Origin: Thermococcus sp. JdFR-02
GTDB lineage: Archaea > Methanobacteriota_B > Thermococci > Thermococcales > Thermococcaceae
Length of the DNA stretch: 46,379 nucleotides
Assembly (NCBI GenBank): GCA_002009975.1
Contig: MTLP01000006.1
Location: 1-46,379, forward strand
Direction: 5' to 3'
Shown here piece by piece: positions 17,520-26,275 of this stretch. Numbering within the stretch: the stretch's first letter is position 1; each line of letters starts with the position of its first letter. Under the pieces are notes generated by a model. That model had not been told where the DNA came from. It saw nothing but the letters and a program-made list of their open reading frames with translations, and made no database searches. Position numbers and translations under genes: made by a program.

Positions 17520-18427
17520 ATGCCCTTGACATGATAATCTTCAATTTAATCGGTGCATTTACAGCAATGGTTCCATTAGTCCTAACGAGCGTAGGTGCAG
17601 TAGTTAGTGAGAGAGCTGGAGTAGTCAACATTGGTTATGAGGGGATACTTTTAATGTCCGCATTCTTTGGTGCAGTGTTTGCTGAAATAAGCGGAAGCCC
17701 ATGGATTGGACTTTTAGGAGGAGCATTTGTTGGAATGCTCTTAGGGATGCTTCATGGAGCAATAACCGTTTACTTAAAGGGTGATCACATAATACCCGGA
17801 ATTGGTATAAACCTATTAGCCTTAGGTGTTGTTGCATTTGGAATTCCAGCTGTCTGGGGAACTGCAGGGCAACATCAAGTCCCTTCAACCGTTAGAATTT
17901 CTCCAATAATCAACACATCCTACGGCGGAATAAGTCCAATGATCCTAATAACCATAATAATAACCTTCTTGACCCATTGGGTTCTCTTTAGAACACCCTT
18001 AGGATTGAGGATAAGGTCATGTGGTGAAAACCCAGAAGCTGCTGATTCCTTAGGAATAAGCGTTGAAAAGTATAGGTTTTTAGCAACAGTGTATGGAGCA
18101 ACTCTTGCAGGTCTTGGGGGAGCTTATCTAAGCCTGGATTGGCTGGGCACAATTACAAAAGAATTATCCTCTGGAAGAGGATTCATTGCATTGGCAAACA
18201 TGGTCTTCAGTGGATGGAATCCAATAAGGGCATTAATTGGAGGATTCCTTTTCGGATTCTTCGATAACCTATCGATATGGGTTAGCACAAATCCAGGGGT
18301 ACAAAAGATAATTCCTTGGCAGTTCGTTGCAACGTTACCTTACTTAGTGACCATAATCATAGTTGCAGGAATAATCGGAAGAGCAAGACCTCCAAAGTGG
18401 GATGGAAAGCCATACAAGAGAGAATGA
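17516..18427 (+). CDS. BMP-type nucleoside ABC transporter permease 2
   Basis: A 303-aa permease paralogous to its upstream neighbour. It has the matching loop VVSERAGVVNIGYEGILLMSA near residues 29-49 and the coupling helix LRIRSCGENPEAADSLGI near 165-185. The start overlaps the previous stop by four bases and is preceded by AAGGTGGTGAG. It is the last gene of the operon, and its stop abuts that of the convergent MATE gene with no spacer, so the 3' ends of the two transcripts must overlap. It corresponds to the NupQ-type subunit of nucleoside importers. Confidence 0.92.
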   Translation: MNALDMIIFNLIGAFTAMVPLVLTSVGAVVSERAGVVNIGYEGILLMSAFFGAVFAEISGSPWIGLLGGAFVGMLLGMLHGAITVYLKGDHIIPGIGINLLALGVVAFGIPAVWGTAGQHQVPSTVRISPIINTSYGGISPMILITIIITFLTHWVLFRTPLGLRIRSCGENPEAADSLGISVEKYRFLATVYGATLAGLGGAYLSLDWLGTITKELSSGRGFIALANMVFSGWNPIRALIGGFLFGFFDNLSIWVSTNPGVQKIIPWQFVATLPYLVTIIIVAGIIGRARPPKWDGKPYKRE

Positions 18428-19771
18428 TCAAACCTTAATCTCTTTCCATTTTCCTTTCTTAAATATCCACCAGAACATTATTGCACTCGTGAAGGTTTCT
18501 AAGGTCATTGCAATCCATGCCCCTATTACTCCAAATCCCAGAATAAAGCCTAAAACATAGGATGGAACTATTCTAAAAAGCAATTTGCTGATAGCTGTAA
18601 CATAGAGAGGGCTTTTTGTATCTCCCGCACCTCTCAAAGCCCCACCCAAAACAAATATCCATCCTAATGGGACTTCGCTTATCCCAACGATTATTAGATA
18701 TATGACAGCCAAGCGGATAACTTCCACATAATTGGGATCGCTTTTCGTTATAAAGGGCATTGCAAGGTATTTCGGAAAGAGAATAAGGATTAAACCCATA
18801 ATGCCCATAAAGATGCTCACCATCTTCAAAGCTTCATAGACAACCTTTTCTGCTTTTTCAGGATCACCTTCACCTAAGCTTTGACCAACCAAAGCTGATG
18901 TAGCAACGTTAAACCCAAAAGCTGGCATATATGCTATGCTCTCAACCCTTAAGCCAACTTGATGAGCAGCTAAAGCTATTGTTCCAAACCTTGTCACAAT
19001 GCTTATGTAAATGAAGTTGTAAAAGCTGAAGATGAAGCGTTCAACTGTTGCTGGGACTCCGATTCTCAAAATCCTCTTAACCATTTCAAAATCAAACTTG
19101 AATGTAGGTTTAAACTTCAAAATCAGAGAACCCCTAAGGAAGAGGAACATCCCAACTAAGAAGGCAATCACAATCGAAAGTCCAGAAGCTAAAGCCGCTC
19201 CCCTAACTTCCAACCTTGGAAATCCAAACTTACCAAAGATAAGGAGATAGTTTAGCATAACGTTCAATACGTTTGTCAGAATACTGAGCTTCATTGGAGT
19301 CTTTGTATCTCCCGCACCTCTCAAAGCAGCAAAAGCTGAAAAGGCTATAAAGTTAACGGGATAAAAGAGAAAGAAAATCTTAATGTAGCTGTAGCCGAGC
19401 TTTATGACCTCTTCACTAGCACCCATTAGCCTTAAAGCATCATCTCCAAGAAAAACACCAACCAACATAACTGGAATGCTCATTAAAAAAGCCAAATAAA
19501 CGCTCTGCTCGAGAACTAAATCTGCTTTTTCAAAGTCTTTAGCACCAATAAATCGTGCAACTAATGCCAAGGTTCCGGTAGAAATTGCAAACATTAAAGG
19601 CATCATGAACCATGAAAATTGTCCTCCAAGACCAACGCTTGCAATTGCTAAACTCCCTAGCTGACCTACCATTATCATATCGACTAAGTTAACGAGGGTT
19701 GATGAGATATTAGCCAAAATTGCGGGCCATGCAAGTTCCCAAAGTCTTTTCCTCAAACTGTGGTCACTCAT
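18428..19771 (-). CDS. MATE-family multidrug/cation antiporter
   Basis: A 447-aa membrane protein with about twelve hydrophobic segments in two pseudo-symmetric halves. It carries family motifs: AWPAILANISSTLVNLVDMIMVGQLG at the N-terminus, read here in two parts (AWPAILAN and DMIMVGQLG), FAALRGAGDTKTP at the end of half one and the related GGALRGAGDTKSP in half two. MATE proteins export drugs or metabolites using Na+ or H+ gradients; the substrate here is unknown. The ATG follows GGGAGATAGT. The gene converges on the BMP operon and lies downstream of the regulator at 19819 on the same strand, 47 bases apart, so co-transcription with the regulator is possible. Confidence 0.93.
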   Translation of the reverse strand: MSDHSLRKRLWELAWPAILANISSTLVNLVDMIMVGQLGSLAIASVGLGGQFSWFMMPLMFAISTGTLALVARFIGAKDFEKADLVLEQSVYLAFLMSIPVMLVGVFLGDDALRLMGASEEVIKLGYSYIKIFFLFYPVNFIAFSAFAALRGAGDTKTPMKLSILTNVLNVMLNYLLIFGKFGFPRLEVRGAALASGLSIVIAFLVGMFLFLRGSLILKFKPTFKFDFEMVKRILRIGVPATVERFIFSFYNFIYISIVTRFGTIALAAHQVGLRVESIAYMPAFGFNVATSALVGQSLGEGDPEKAEKVVYEALKMVSIFMGIMGLILILFPKYLAMPFITKSDPNYVEVIRLAVIYLIIVGISEVPLGWIFVLGGALRGAGDTKSPLYVTAISKLLFRIVPSYVLGFILGFGVIGAWIAMTLETFTSAIMFWWIFKKGKWKEIKV

Positions 19772-19818
19772 ACTATCTCCCTTAGATGCTTATCTAAACG
19801 GTAAAAGTAGAATAGAAG

Positions 19819-20826
19819 TTATAAACCTTGCGTTAGGATGAGTTTGTCTAAGTTAAAAACTTTTAATCCAAAACGTGCGAGGGCTTCATTAATCTTCTCT
19901 TTTTCCAGCTTGTAGTCATAGACATAACCCTCAAAGCTATGTTCTATCAAATCTCTTTCAAATCCAAATAAACTCTGCATAATTTTGATAGCCTCTTCTT
20001 TCCTCTCTCCAAGTCTTTCCGTGTTTTCCCTATATCTCCTTACAAAATCATCAAAAATTTCCCTGTTAATCTCCAAGAAGCCCAAATTCACTCCCAAACT
20101 GCAGCAGGGATAATTACCAAAATAGTTCTTGTATCTATAAATCTTAAATCCCCTTCTTTCCAAAAGAGTTAAATAAGGTTCCCAAATGCTTAAAGCGTCA
20201 ATCTCTCCACTCAATAAAGAACCCATCATGCTTTCTGGATTTTTAAAGTATATGACATTAACCTTTTCAATAAGACCCTTTCTTTCTAAAAAGAGCTTCA
20301 ACATAGTTTCCATCGTGGAAAGTTCAGAAGAACCTATTTTTATTCCCTCTTTAAGCTCTTTCCTCACAACCAGACCGCTTCCACCAAACCCACATCCAGC
20401 CACGATCTTAACACTCCTCATCAGTAAACCATAGAGGATTTGGGTAATTAAAGGAGAACAGGCTAAATCGACCTTTCCCAAAGCTAAAGCATTTGTAAGC
20501 TCTAAAGCACTGTTATATACGAGAACCCTAACGTCATACTTTTCCTTTAAATCTTGAGCTGTTAAAAGGGCATGTGGATATTCTACTGCTCTCAAAATCC
20601 CCAACCTTACAATATCCTTAACTGGAAAGGGTGCTTCATCAATAAGCCAGATTCTGTAAGCCTTTTTACCTATTTCTCTTCTAACGATTAGCTTCTCCTT
20701 CTCAAGGAAATCTAAAGCTTCAGATATCGTAGAACGTGAATACCTTAGATTGTAAAGCTCACTCTGCAGAGCACCTTCATGACCTCTGCTTCTTAGATAA
20801 GTGAGGATATCATCTTTAGCACTCAT
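19819..20826 (-). CDS. Winged-helix transcription regulator fused to an NMT1/THI5-like substrate-binding domain
   Basis: A 335-aa protein with an unusual one-component architecture. Residues 1-65 form a winged helix (ILTYLRSRGHEGALQSELYN, then SRSTISEALDFLEKEKLIVRR as recognition helix and wing). Residues from about 70 to 320 look like a periplasmic-binding-protein domain of the NMT1/THI5/SsuA type, with LRAVEYPHALLTAQDLKEKYDV, ALALGKVDLACSPL, and SMMGSLLSGEIDALSIWEPY. There is no signal peptide, so the binding fold acts in the cytoplasm as a ligand sensor. TATA-like CTTAAATAC centred near 20853 lies about 27 bases from the ATG, implying a leaderless mRNA. The ligand is unknown; pyrimidine precursors or sulfonates are family precedents. 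Confidence 0.8.
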   Translation of the reverse strand: MSAKDDILTYLRSRGHEGALQSELYNLRYSRSTISEALDFLEKEKLIVRREIGKKAYRIWLIDEAPFPVKDIVRLGILRAVEYPHALLTAQDLKEKYDVRVLVYNSALELTNALALGKVDLACSPLITQILYGLLMRSVKIVAGCGFGGSGLVVRKELKEGIKIGSSELSTMETMLKLFLERKGLIEKVNVIYFKNPESMMGSLLSGEIDALSIWEPYLTLLERRGFKIYRYKNYFGNYPCCSLGVNLGFLEINREIFDDFVRRYRENTERLGERKEEAIKIMQSLFGFERDLIEHSFEGYVYDYKLEKEKINEALARFGLKVFNLDKLILTQGL

Positions 20827-20887
20827 GAAAGCTTATAGAAAAGTTTGAGTATTTAAGGCTTAGCAAAGATAAAGTAAAAGAGAGGGT

Positions 20888-21061
20888 TCACTTTCTGTGC
20901 TTTCTTGACCAGCTGTACTTTCTCATCTTTGAGCTCTTTCCAAAGCCGCATGCCGCACAATAACCTTTTCTTCTGTTATAGGATTTCCTTCCACAGCGTC
21001 TGCACCTAATGTGAGTTTCTTTTTTATTCCTTTGACCCATCGTTGCAGTACCGCTTCCCAT
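20888..21061 (-). CDS. rpl37e: Large ribosomal subunit protein eL37 (L37e)
   Basis: A 57-aa zinc-binding ribosomal protein. The start at ATG 21061 gives [14 protein letters not shown], the usual L37e N-terminus, and has a GGAGGTGG ribosome binding site; the longer frame from 21082 is not needed. Zinc ligands are C20, C23, C35 and C38 (CRRC and CAAC). The tail is strongly basic (YSWSRKHRK). It is the second gene of a two-gene operon after the LSm gene, an arrangement common in archaea that ties RNA binding to ribosome production. Confidence 0.97.
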   Translation of the reverse strand: MGSGTATMGQRNKKETHIRCRRCGRKSYNRRKGYCAACGFGKSSKMRKYSWSRKHRK

Positions 21062-21078
21062 GAAAGCCACCTCCAAGC

Positions 21079-21309
21079 TCACTCTTCTTCAACTGGGGAA
21101 ATTGCCAAGACATTATCTCCCCTAATTACCACCCTACCATAGCTCCTCACAACTTCTCCACTTTCATATTGGTGAGCATCAGCCAATACCAAGTTAAGGT
21201 GTATATCATAACCCTTAAGCTTGCCTCTAAACTCAATACCCTTCTTGAGGACAACTAATACGTCTTTTTCGAGAGATCTGTGTATAACATCGAGTGGTCT
21301 TTCCGCCAT
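21079..21309 (-). CDS. Sm-like archaeal RNA-binding protein (SmAP/LSm)
   Basis: A 76-aa LSm protein. Sm1 motif: [29 protein letters not shown], visible as strands around residues 17-45 with the RNA-contacting D-x-H-x-N triad (DIHLN). Sm2 motif: [13 protein letters not shown] around 58-70. Archaeal Sm proteins assemble as heptameric rings that bind U-rich RNA. The ATG follows TAGGAGGGAAG. It is upstream of rpl37e with 17 bases between them and divergent from glyS, sharing a promoter region of about 140 bases. Confidence 0.96.
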   Translation of the reverse strand: MAERPLDVIHRSLEKDVLVVLKKGIEFRGKLKGYDIHLNLVLADAHQYESGEVVRSYGRVVIRGDNVLAISPVEEE

Positions 21310-21368
21310 TTCTCTTCCCTCCTAAATAATCAAACTAAACGAAACCTCACATTCATAACGGGAAGATT

Positions 21369-21385
21369 TATTTATAACTCTTTCG
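21369..21385 (-). promoter_or_regulatory. LSm-L37e operon promoter
   Basis: The minus strand reads CGAAAGA followed by GTTATAAATA, a near-ideal BRE/TATA pair for a highly expressed operon, about 65 bases upstream of the LSm start. The opposite strand carries GCAAAAG-TTTTTAG near 21410-21423 as a candidate glyS promoter. Confidence 0.6.
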
Positions 21386-21445
21386 TATTTATCTGAGCCT
21401 TGCCACCGCAAAAGTTTTTAGGTTTTAACATTTATGCCCTAAAAG

Positions 21446-23164
21446 GTGGGAGAAGTGAAGAAGATTGATAAGTTTGAAGTTTTGCAAGATTTGATGAGAA
21501 GGAGAGGTTTCGCTTGGCAAAGCTTTGAAATCTATGGTGGTGTCGGTGGATTTTACGATTATGGTCCTCTAGGTGCTACAATAAAAAGAAAAATCGAACA
21601 AAAAATCAGAGAAGCCTTCCAGAGGGAGGGATTTTTTGAGCTTGAAACACCAACAGTTACTCCAGAAGAGGTTTTTATAGCCTCTGGACACGTTGAAAAG
21701 TTTGTTGATCCATTAGTAGAGTGTAAAAAATGTGGCTCAAGATATAGAGCAGACCATTTAGTTGAAGAAGCCTTAGAAATTGATACAGAGGGTATGAGTG
21801 CTGAACATTTGACCAAAATCATCGAGGAAAACAACATAAAATGTCCCAAATGTGAGGGTGAGTTAGGAGAAGTTTGGTACTTTAACTTGATGTTTGAGAC
21901 TTATATCGGACCTTACAAAGATAAAAAAGGTTATTTAAGACCAGAAACTGCTCAAGGGTTGTTTATCAACTTCAAGCGTTTAAACCACTTTGCAAGGAAT
22001 CAATTACCTTTTGGAGTCTTCCAAATTGGAAAAGCATATAGAAACGAGATTTCGCCAAGACAAGGGATGATAAGGCTCAGAGAGTTTACACAGGCAGAAG
22101 CAGAGATCTTCTTTAACCCAAAAGAAACCGAGCACCCACACTTTGACGATGTAAAAGACGAAATCTTAAGGCTCTATCCAATTGAAAATCAGCTCAAAGG
22201 GTTTGGAGAAATCGAAATAACACTTGAAGAAGCTGTCAAGAAAAGATATGTCCTAAACACTTTCTTTGCTTATTACATGGCTATGGTTAAGCGTGTTTTA
22301 CTTGATATTGGTATTCCAGAGAAGGCGATTCGCTTTAGGCAGCAGCTACCAGAGGAAAGAGCCCACTATTCAACCGATACTTGGGATGTTGAAATCTACA
22401 GCGAAAGATTTGGATGGGTTGAATGTGTTGGAATTGCCTATAGAGGAGACTATGATTTAAGCAGACACATGAAGATGAGCGGTGAAGATTTAACTGTTAT
22501 GATACACTATGACAAGCCAAAGATAGTGAAAAAACTCAGAGTGTCCTTAAACATGGCTAAAGTTGGACCCAAGCTCAAGAAAGATGCAAAGAGGATAAAT
22601 GAGAGATTAAAGGAAATGAGTGAAGATGAAGTTAAGAAGATAGTTCAAAGCTTGGAAGAAACTGGAAAGGCAATAGTTGAAGGATATGAACTTGAAAGAG
22701 ACGACTTCATTATTAAAGAGGTTGAGGAGAAAATTACTGGAGAAAAGATAGTTCCTCACGTCTTAGAGCCAAGTTTTGGTATTGACAGACCTTTCTATCT
22801 CCTGCTTGAGAATTCGCTAACGGTTGATGAAGATGGAAGAATATATCTAAAAATAAAGAAAGATATGGCACCAATTGAAGTCGCAGTATTGCCTTTGGTT
22901 GCTAGAGAGCCATTGAAGGACATAGCATACGATGTATTTAGAACTCTGCAAAAAGCTGGACTCATAGTTATCTATGACGAAAAGGATACAATTGGAAGAA
23001 GATATGCAAGATATGATGAGATTGGAGTTCCCTACTGTGTAACAATTGATAATCAAACACCAGAGGACAATACTGTAACGATTAGAGATAGAGATACAAG
23101 AGAACAAATAAGGGTTAAGATTGAAGAGCTACCACAAAGGTTGAAAGAGTTAATTTTTGGCTAA
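21446..23164 (+). CDS. glyS: Glycyl-tRNA synthetase (class II, eukaryotic/archaeal type)
   Basis: Charges tRNA-Gly. The protein has 572 aa and class II motifs: motif 1 region near YDYGPLGATIKRKI (31-44), motif 2 KAYRNEISPRQGMIRLREF (about 195-213) and motif 3 EPSFGIDRPFYLLLE (about 437-451). A C-terminal anticodon-binding domain follows (IEVAVLPLV onward). An insertion near residues 93-140 has two CxxC pairs (CKKC, CPKC), as in archaeal GlyRS. It is listed from a GTG at 21446, but a second in-frame GTG at 21455 is equally plausible given GGTGGGAG just ahead of it; no ATG start exists. Confidence 0.96.
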   Translation: MGEVKKIDKFEVLQDLMRRRGFAWQSFEIYGGVGGFYDYGPLGATIKRKIEQKIREAFQREGFFELETPTVTPEEVFIASGHVEKFVDPLVECKKCGSRYRADHLVEEALEIDTEGMSAEHLTKIIEENNIKCPKCEGELGEVWYFNLMFETYIGPYKDKKGYLRPETAQGLFINFKRLNHFARNQLPFGVFQIGKAYRNEISPRQGMIRLREFTQAEAEIFFNPKETEHPHFDDVKDEILRLYPIENQLKGFGEIEITLEEAVKKRYVLNTFFAYYMAMVKRVLLDIGIPEKAIRFRQQLPEERAHYSTDTWDVEIYSERFGWVECVGIAYRGDYDLSRHMKMSGEDLTVMIHYDKPKIVKKLRVSLNMAKVGPKLKKDAKRINERLKEMSEDEVKKIVQSLEETGKAIVEGYELERDDFIIKEVEEKITGEKIVPHVLEPSFGIDRPFYLLLENSLTVDEDGRIYLKIKKDMAPIEVAVLPLVAREPLKDIAYDVFRTLQKAGLIVIYDEKDTIGRRYARYDEIGVPYCVTIDNQTPEDNTVTIRDRDTREQIRVKIEELPQRLKELIFG

Positions 23165-23172
23165 TCTTTCTT

Positions 23173-23526
23173 TTATCTATACTTCACAAAAAAGTTGTAG
23201 TAAATTACAGCTCCAATGAGACTAACCCCAAGAACAAAAAGGTAAAGTGCTTCATCTGGTTTTTGATATATTGTGACCAAATAGCACCCATCAAAAGGTT
23301 CAACTTTTACATTGGGAATTTCTATGTAAGTTCTATTTCCCTTAACGAGATAAACTTGTGAATTTTTATAGTAAACGCCTAAATAACCCCTTCTCACACT
23401 TACATAGTATCCATTAAAGGAGAACTTGTCTCCTTCACAGAGCTTTTTGTTTAAGATTTCCTCATTAGGAAGAAGAAATGCAAGGAGTATTAAGGCAACA
23501 GCAACTAGTATAATGACCCTCTCCAT
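23173..23526 (-). CDS. Small hypothetical membrane protein with two transmembrane segments
   Basis: A 117-aa protein without a recognised family. Hydrophobic segment 1 (VIILVAVALILLAFLLP, residues 4-20) and segment 2 (LYLFVLGVSLIGAVIYY, about 94-110) flank a domain of about 70 residues that would face outside and holds two cysteines (C30 and C81) able to form a disulfide. The soluble part is strand-rich (FSFNGYYVSVRRGYLGVYY, VYLVKGNRTYIEI). It converges on glyS and precedes gap on the same strand. Function unknown. Confidence 0.7.
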   Translation of the reverse strand: MERVIILVAVALILLAFLLPNEEILNKKLCEGDKFSFNGYYVSVRRGYLGVYYKNSQVYLVKGNRTYIEIPNVKVEPFDGCYLVTIYQKPDEALYLFVLGVSLIGAVIYYNFFVKYR

Positions 23527-23566
23527 GCTATCCCATGAAAAAATAGAAAAGAATATATTTAAAGCT

Positions 23567-24571
23567 TCACTTCAAGATTCCTAGGCTCTTGTTTGTCTTT
23601 CTTATGCTTTTCCACTTTTCGGCTAATTCAAACATAGCTCTTATTGCATCAATGTTCTCTGGAACAACATCGCTCTCTTGATGAACCGCTTGGATGTAGA
23701 ATAAGCGATTTCCTTTGACACTAATGCTCTCTTTCCACACAGCAATTTCATATAAGTTGTTCCATTCTCTATGCAAGTCGCGAGCAAACTCAATTAACTG
23801 AGCTGTGCTTTCAAATCCCTTCTCCTTCTCAAAGAGCAACACTCTAGTTGTATTTTCAAAAATCTCAATGACATCTTCTTTTGTTATTGATTTCTTAAGC
23901 TCGATCATTACTGAGTGGACATGCATAAGTGTAGTAGGGACGACAAAAGCCATTGTCTCAATGTTTATTGGGATCACCGTTTGAACATCTGGACCGTGAT
24001 GAGATGGAACCTCAACACTCGGTTTTATTGCATTTATCGGACCTCTCTTGATGTCATTTGGATCTGCGGCTCTTCTAATCATCACAGCATAGACGTAATC
24101 GATATACTCTCGTAAGGCACTTAAAGTCCTTGTTAAGCCTGTTGTGTTACATGAAACCACTCTAACGTATCTTTTACCTAAAGCCTTCTCATAGTTCGCT
24201 TGAGCAACAAATGAAACCTCCCCAACTTCAGCTTTTTCCCCACCTTGAAAAATAGCTCTAACTCCATGTTTTTCATAAAGAGCTTTGTTTTTAGCTCCAA
24301 TTCCTCCGGGTGTTGCATCAACTATCACATCTACTTTATCTAAAAGATCCTCTAATGTTCCTGCAACTTCAAATCCCCTTTTCTCAAACCTCGGCAAGAA
24401 TTCTGAAGAAGCAGCGAAAACTGGAATACCCAGTTCTTTTGCACGATAAGCTTCATAATCAGGCTTTGTTTTTGTTACTCCAATGAGCTCCATATCATCC
24501 TGTTTTAAAACAGCATAAGCGACTCTCTTCCCAATTGTTCCATAACCATTAATTCCCACCTTTACTTTCAT
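23567..24571 (-). CDS. gap: Glyceraldehyde-3-phosphate dehydrogenase, archaeal phosphorylating type II
   Basis: A 334-aa archaeal GAPDH. It has an N-terminal Rossmann motif ([14 protein letters not shown], residues 5-18) and the catalytic cysteine C141 in SCNTTGL. It interconverts glyceraldehyde-3-phosphate and 1,3-bisphosphoglycerate with NAD(P). In Thermococcales glycolysis runs through GAPOR or GAPN instead, so this enzyme serves mainly gluconeogenesis. The ATG has a GGGTGATAAG ribosome binding site. A Thermococcales-glycolytic-motif-like dyad lies upstream of the TATA box, the arrangement expected for a gluconeogenic gene activated when sugars are absent. Confidence 0.97.
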   Translation of the reverse strand: MKVKVGINGYGTIGKRVAYAVLKQDDMELIGVTKTKPDYEAYRAKELGIPVFAASSEFLPRFEKRGFEVAGTLEDLLDKVDVIVDATPGGIGAKNKALYEKHGVRAIFQGGEKAEVGEVSFVAQANYEKALGKRYVRVVSCNTTGLTRTLSALREYIDYVYAVMIRRAADPNDIKRGPINAIKPSVEVPSHHGPDVQTVIPINIETMAFVVPTTLMHVHSVMIELKKSITKEDVIEIFENTTRVLLFEKEKGFESTAQLIEFARDLHREWNNLYEIAVWKESISVKGNRLFYIQAVHQESDVVPENIDAIRAMFELAEKWKSIRKTNKSLGILK

Positions 24572-24603
24572 CTTATCACCCAGGATATTTTATATTTGTG
24601 AAA

Positions 24604-24613
24604 TACTTAAGCT
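24604..24613 (-). promoter_or_regulatory. Candidate gap TATA box
   Basis: The minus strand reads CTTAAGTATT about 35 bases before the gap ATG, next to the upstream dyad at 24617-24635. A second TA-rich run (AAATATAAAAT, 24589-24599) is too close to the start codon to be the main TATA box. Confidence 0.4.
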
Positions 24614-24616
24614 TTG

Positions 24617-24635
24617 TTTTCACCAGGAGTGAAAA
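24617..24635. promoter_or_regulatory. Thermococcales glycolytic motif (TGM)-like dyad
   Basis: The sequence TTTTCAC-CAGGA-GTGAAAA is an inverted repeat with seven-base arms and a five-base spacer. The consensus bound by Tgr/TrmBL1 is TATCAC-n5-GTGATA; here each arm differs at one symmetric position. It lies just upstream of the gap TATA box, as in gluconeogenic promoters, and also upstream of TATA-like TTTAAAT (24639-24645) of the divergent gene at 24676. Confidence 0.5.
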
Positions 24636-24675
24636 GCGTTTAAATTGAAAAGGAAAATTAATTCTGGTGAGACCT

Positions 24676-25434
24676 ATGCTTGCTGAGATTTTAACTATTG
24701 GAGATGAGCTTTTAACTGGAAACACAGTTGACAGCAACTCGGCATATATAGCTCAAAAATTAACGGAGAAAGGATATTGGGTTAAAAGAAAAACAACAGT
24801 TGGAGATGACGTTGAAGAGATAAAAACTGTTGTTAGAGAGATTTTAGATAGGAAGCCAGAAATTTTAATAATCTCTGGCGGCTTGGGACCTACTCACGAC
24901 GATGTTACAATGTTAGCAATTGCTGAGGCTTTGAATTTAGAGTTAGAGCTGAATGAGAATGCTTTAAAAAGAATTGAAGAATTCTACAAAGATCTTTATA
25001 AAAAAGGTTTGATTGATGATCCTACGTTAAATGAAGCAAGAAAGAAGATGGCTTATCTTCCCAAGGGTGCTGAGCTTCTAGAGAATACTGTTGGAGCTGC
25101 CCCCGGGGCCTATATAAAGCTTGAGAACACGAAAATTTTTGTTCTTCCAGGAATGCCAAGGGAGATGAAAGCAATGCTTGAAAATGAAGTCTTGCCGAGA
25201 ATCGGGGAAAAGAAGTTCATTCAAAAGAAACTTTTAGCAGAGATTACCGACGAATCAAAGCTGGCTCCAATTTTAAGTGAAACTCTTCAAAGGTTTAACG
25301 TTAAAATCCACTCTTCCCCAAAGGGTTTTGGAAAGTATATTGGGGTGATAATATTTGGGGAAAATGAAGAGACTATAGAAAAGGCTAAAAAGTTTATGGA
25401 AGAGAAAGGAATTCAGTTTGAGGAAGGATGGTGA
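24676..25434 (+). CDS. Molybdopterin-binding (MoCF/CinA N-terminal) domain protein
   Basis: A 252-aa protein made of the domain shared by MoaB/MogA/MoeA and the N-terminus of CinA: AEILTIGDELLTGNTVDSNS at the start, then LIISGGLGPTHDDVTM near residues 70-85 and VLPGMPREMKAM near 155. It lacks the C-terminal NMN deamidase domain of bacterial CinA. Proteins of this kind are linked to molybdopterin handling or to nicotinamide/ADP-ribose metabolite repair; neither can be chosen here. A GTG at 24667 is in frame but forms part of the GGTGAG ribosome binding site of the ATG at 24676. It is followed closely by the IF2B-like gene, whose start lies a few bases past its stop. Confidence 0.88.
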   Translation: MLAEILTIGDELLTGNTVDSNSAYIAQKLTEKGYWVKRKTTVGDDVEEIKTVVREILDRKPEILIISGGLGPTHDDVTMLAIAEALNLELELNENALKRIEEFYKDLYKKGLIDDPTLNEARKKMAYLPKGAELLENTVGAAPGAYIKLENTKIFVLPGMPREMKAMLENEVLPRIGEKKFIQKKLLAEITDESKLAPILSETLQRFNVKIHSSPKGFGKYIGVIIFGENEETIEKAKKFMEEKGIQFEEGW

Positions 25435-25438
25435 TTTA

Positions 25439-26266
25439 ATGCTTCCAAAAGATGTTCAAGCAATACTTGAAGAGATGAAAGCAGAAAAAATTAGAGGTGC
25501 TTCATATTTAGCTAAAAAAGGAGCTGAGGCATATATAAAGCTCTCTGATCTTTTAGATGGTTTTGAGCTTTCTAGTGCTATTGAAGAGCTTAGTAGGGAA
25601 ATATTAAACGTCAATCCCACCATGGCTTCCCTTTACAACCTAACCCACTTTATTAAACCTTCCCAAGATCCTGAATTTGTGAAAGCAAAAGCTCAGGAGT
25701 TCATTAAATTAAGCGAGGAAGCAAGAAAGGAGATTGGAAATATAGGAAGTGAGTTAATTGATGATGGAGACATCATAATAACCCACTCATTCTCTTCAAC
25801 GGTTTTAGAAATCTTTAAAGCGGCAAAAGTTAAGGGTAAAATGTTTAGGATTATCTTAACAGAGAGCTCTCCTGATTACGAGGGCTTAGCTTTAGCTAAG
25901 GAGCTTAAAAAAATTGGAATTTCATTTGAAATCATAACAGATGCTCAAATAGGATTTTTCGCTAAAAAATCAACCTTAGCTTTTGTTGGTGCAGACAACA
26001 TAACCCAAGATGGATGCGTAATTAATAAAGCTGGCACTTATCTCCTAGCTTTAGCCTGTTTTGATAATGGTATTCCCCTTTATGTTGCTGCTGAAAGCTT
26101 TAAAATTCATCCAAAACTCAAGGCTGAGGAAATCGAAATCGTGGAACGGAAATTTAAGAGAAATCACTTTCTAATTAGGAACTTTCTCTTTGATGTAACA
26201 CCTTGGCGCTATGTAAGGGGCATAATAACAGAGCTGGGAATTTTGGTGCCACCTAAGGAATTATAG
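25439..26266 (+). CDS. IF2B/ribose-1,5-bisphosphate-isomerase-family protein (aIF2B-like)
   Basis: A 275-aa protein of the eIF2B alpha/beta/delta-like fold, close to the Pyrococcus horikoshii structural homologue PH0440. Family signatures are MASLYNL near residue 62, DDGDVIIT-like DDGDIIITHSFSSTVLEI near 105-122, TESSPDYEG near 140, GADNITQDGCVINKAGTYLLAL near 185-206, and DVTPWRYVRGIITE at the end. R15P isomerase has a catalytic cysteine at the position of the serine-rich THSFSS segment here, so that activity is doubtful. The start was moved to the ATG at 25439, which follows GGTGAT. It is probably co-transcribed with the preceding molybdopterin-domain gene. True role unknown. Confidence 0.88.
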   Translation: MLPKDVQAILEEMKAEKIRGASYLAKKGAEAYIKLSDLLDGFELSSAIEELSREILNVNPTMASLYNLTHFIKPSQDPEFVKAKAQEFIKLSEEARKEIGNIGSELIDDGDIIITHSFSSTVLEIFKAAKVKGKMFRIILTESSPDYEGLALAKELKKIGISFEIITDAQIGFFAKKSTLAFVGADNITQDGCVINKAGTYLLALACFDNGIPLYVAAESFKIHPKLKAEEIEIVERKFKRNHFLIRNFLFDVTPWRYVRGIITELGILVPPKEL

Positions 26267-26275
26267 ATATTCTCA

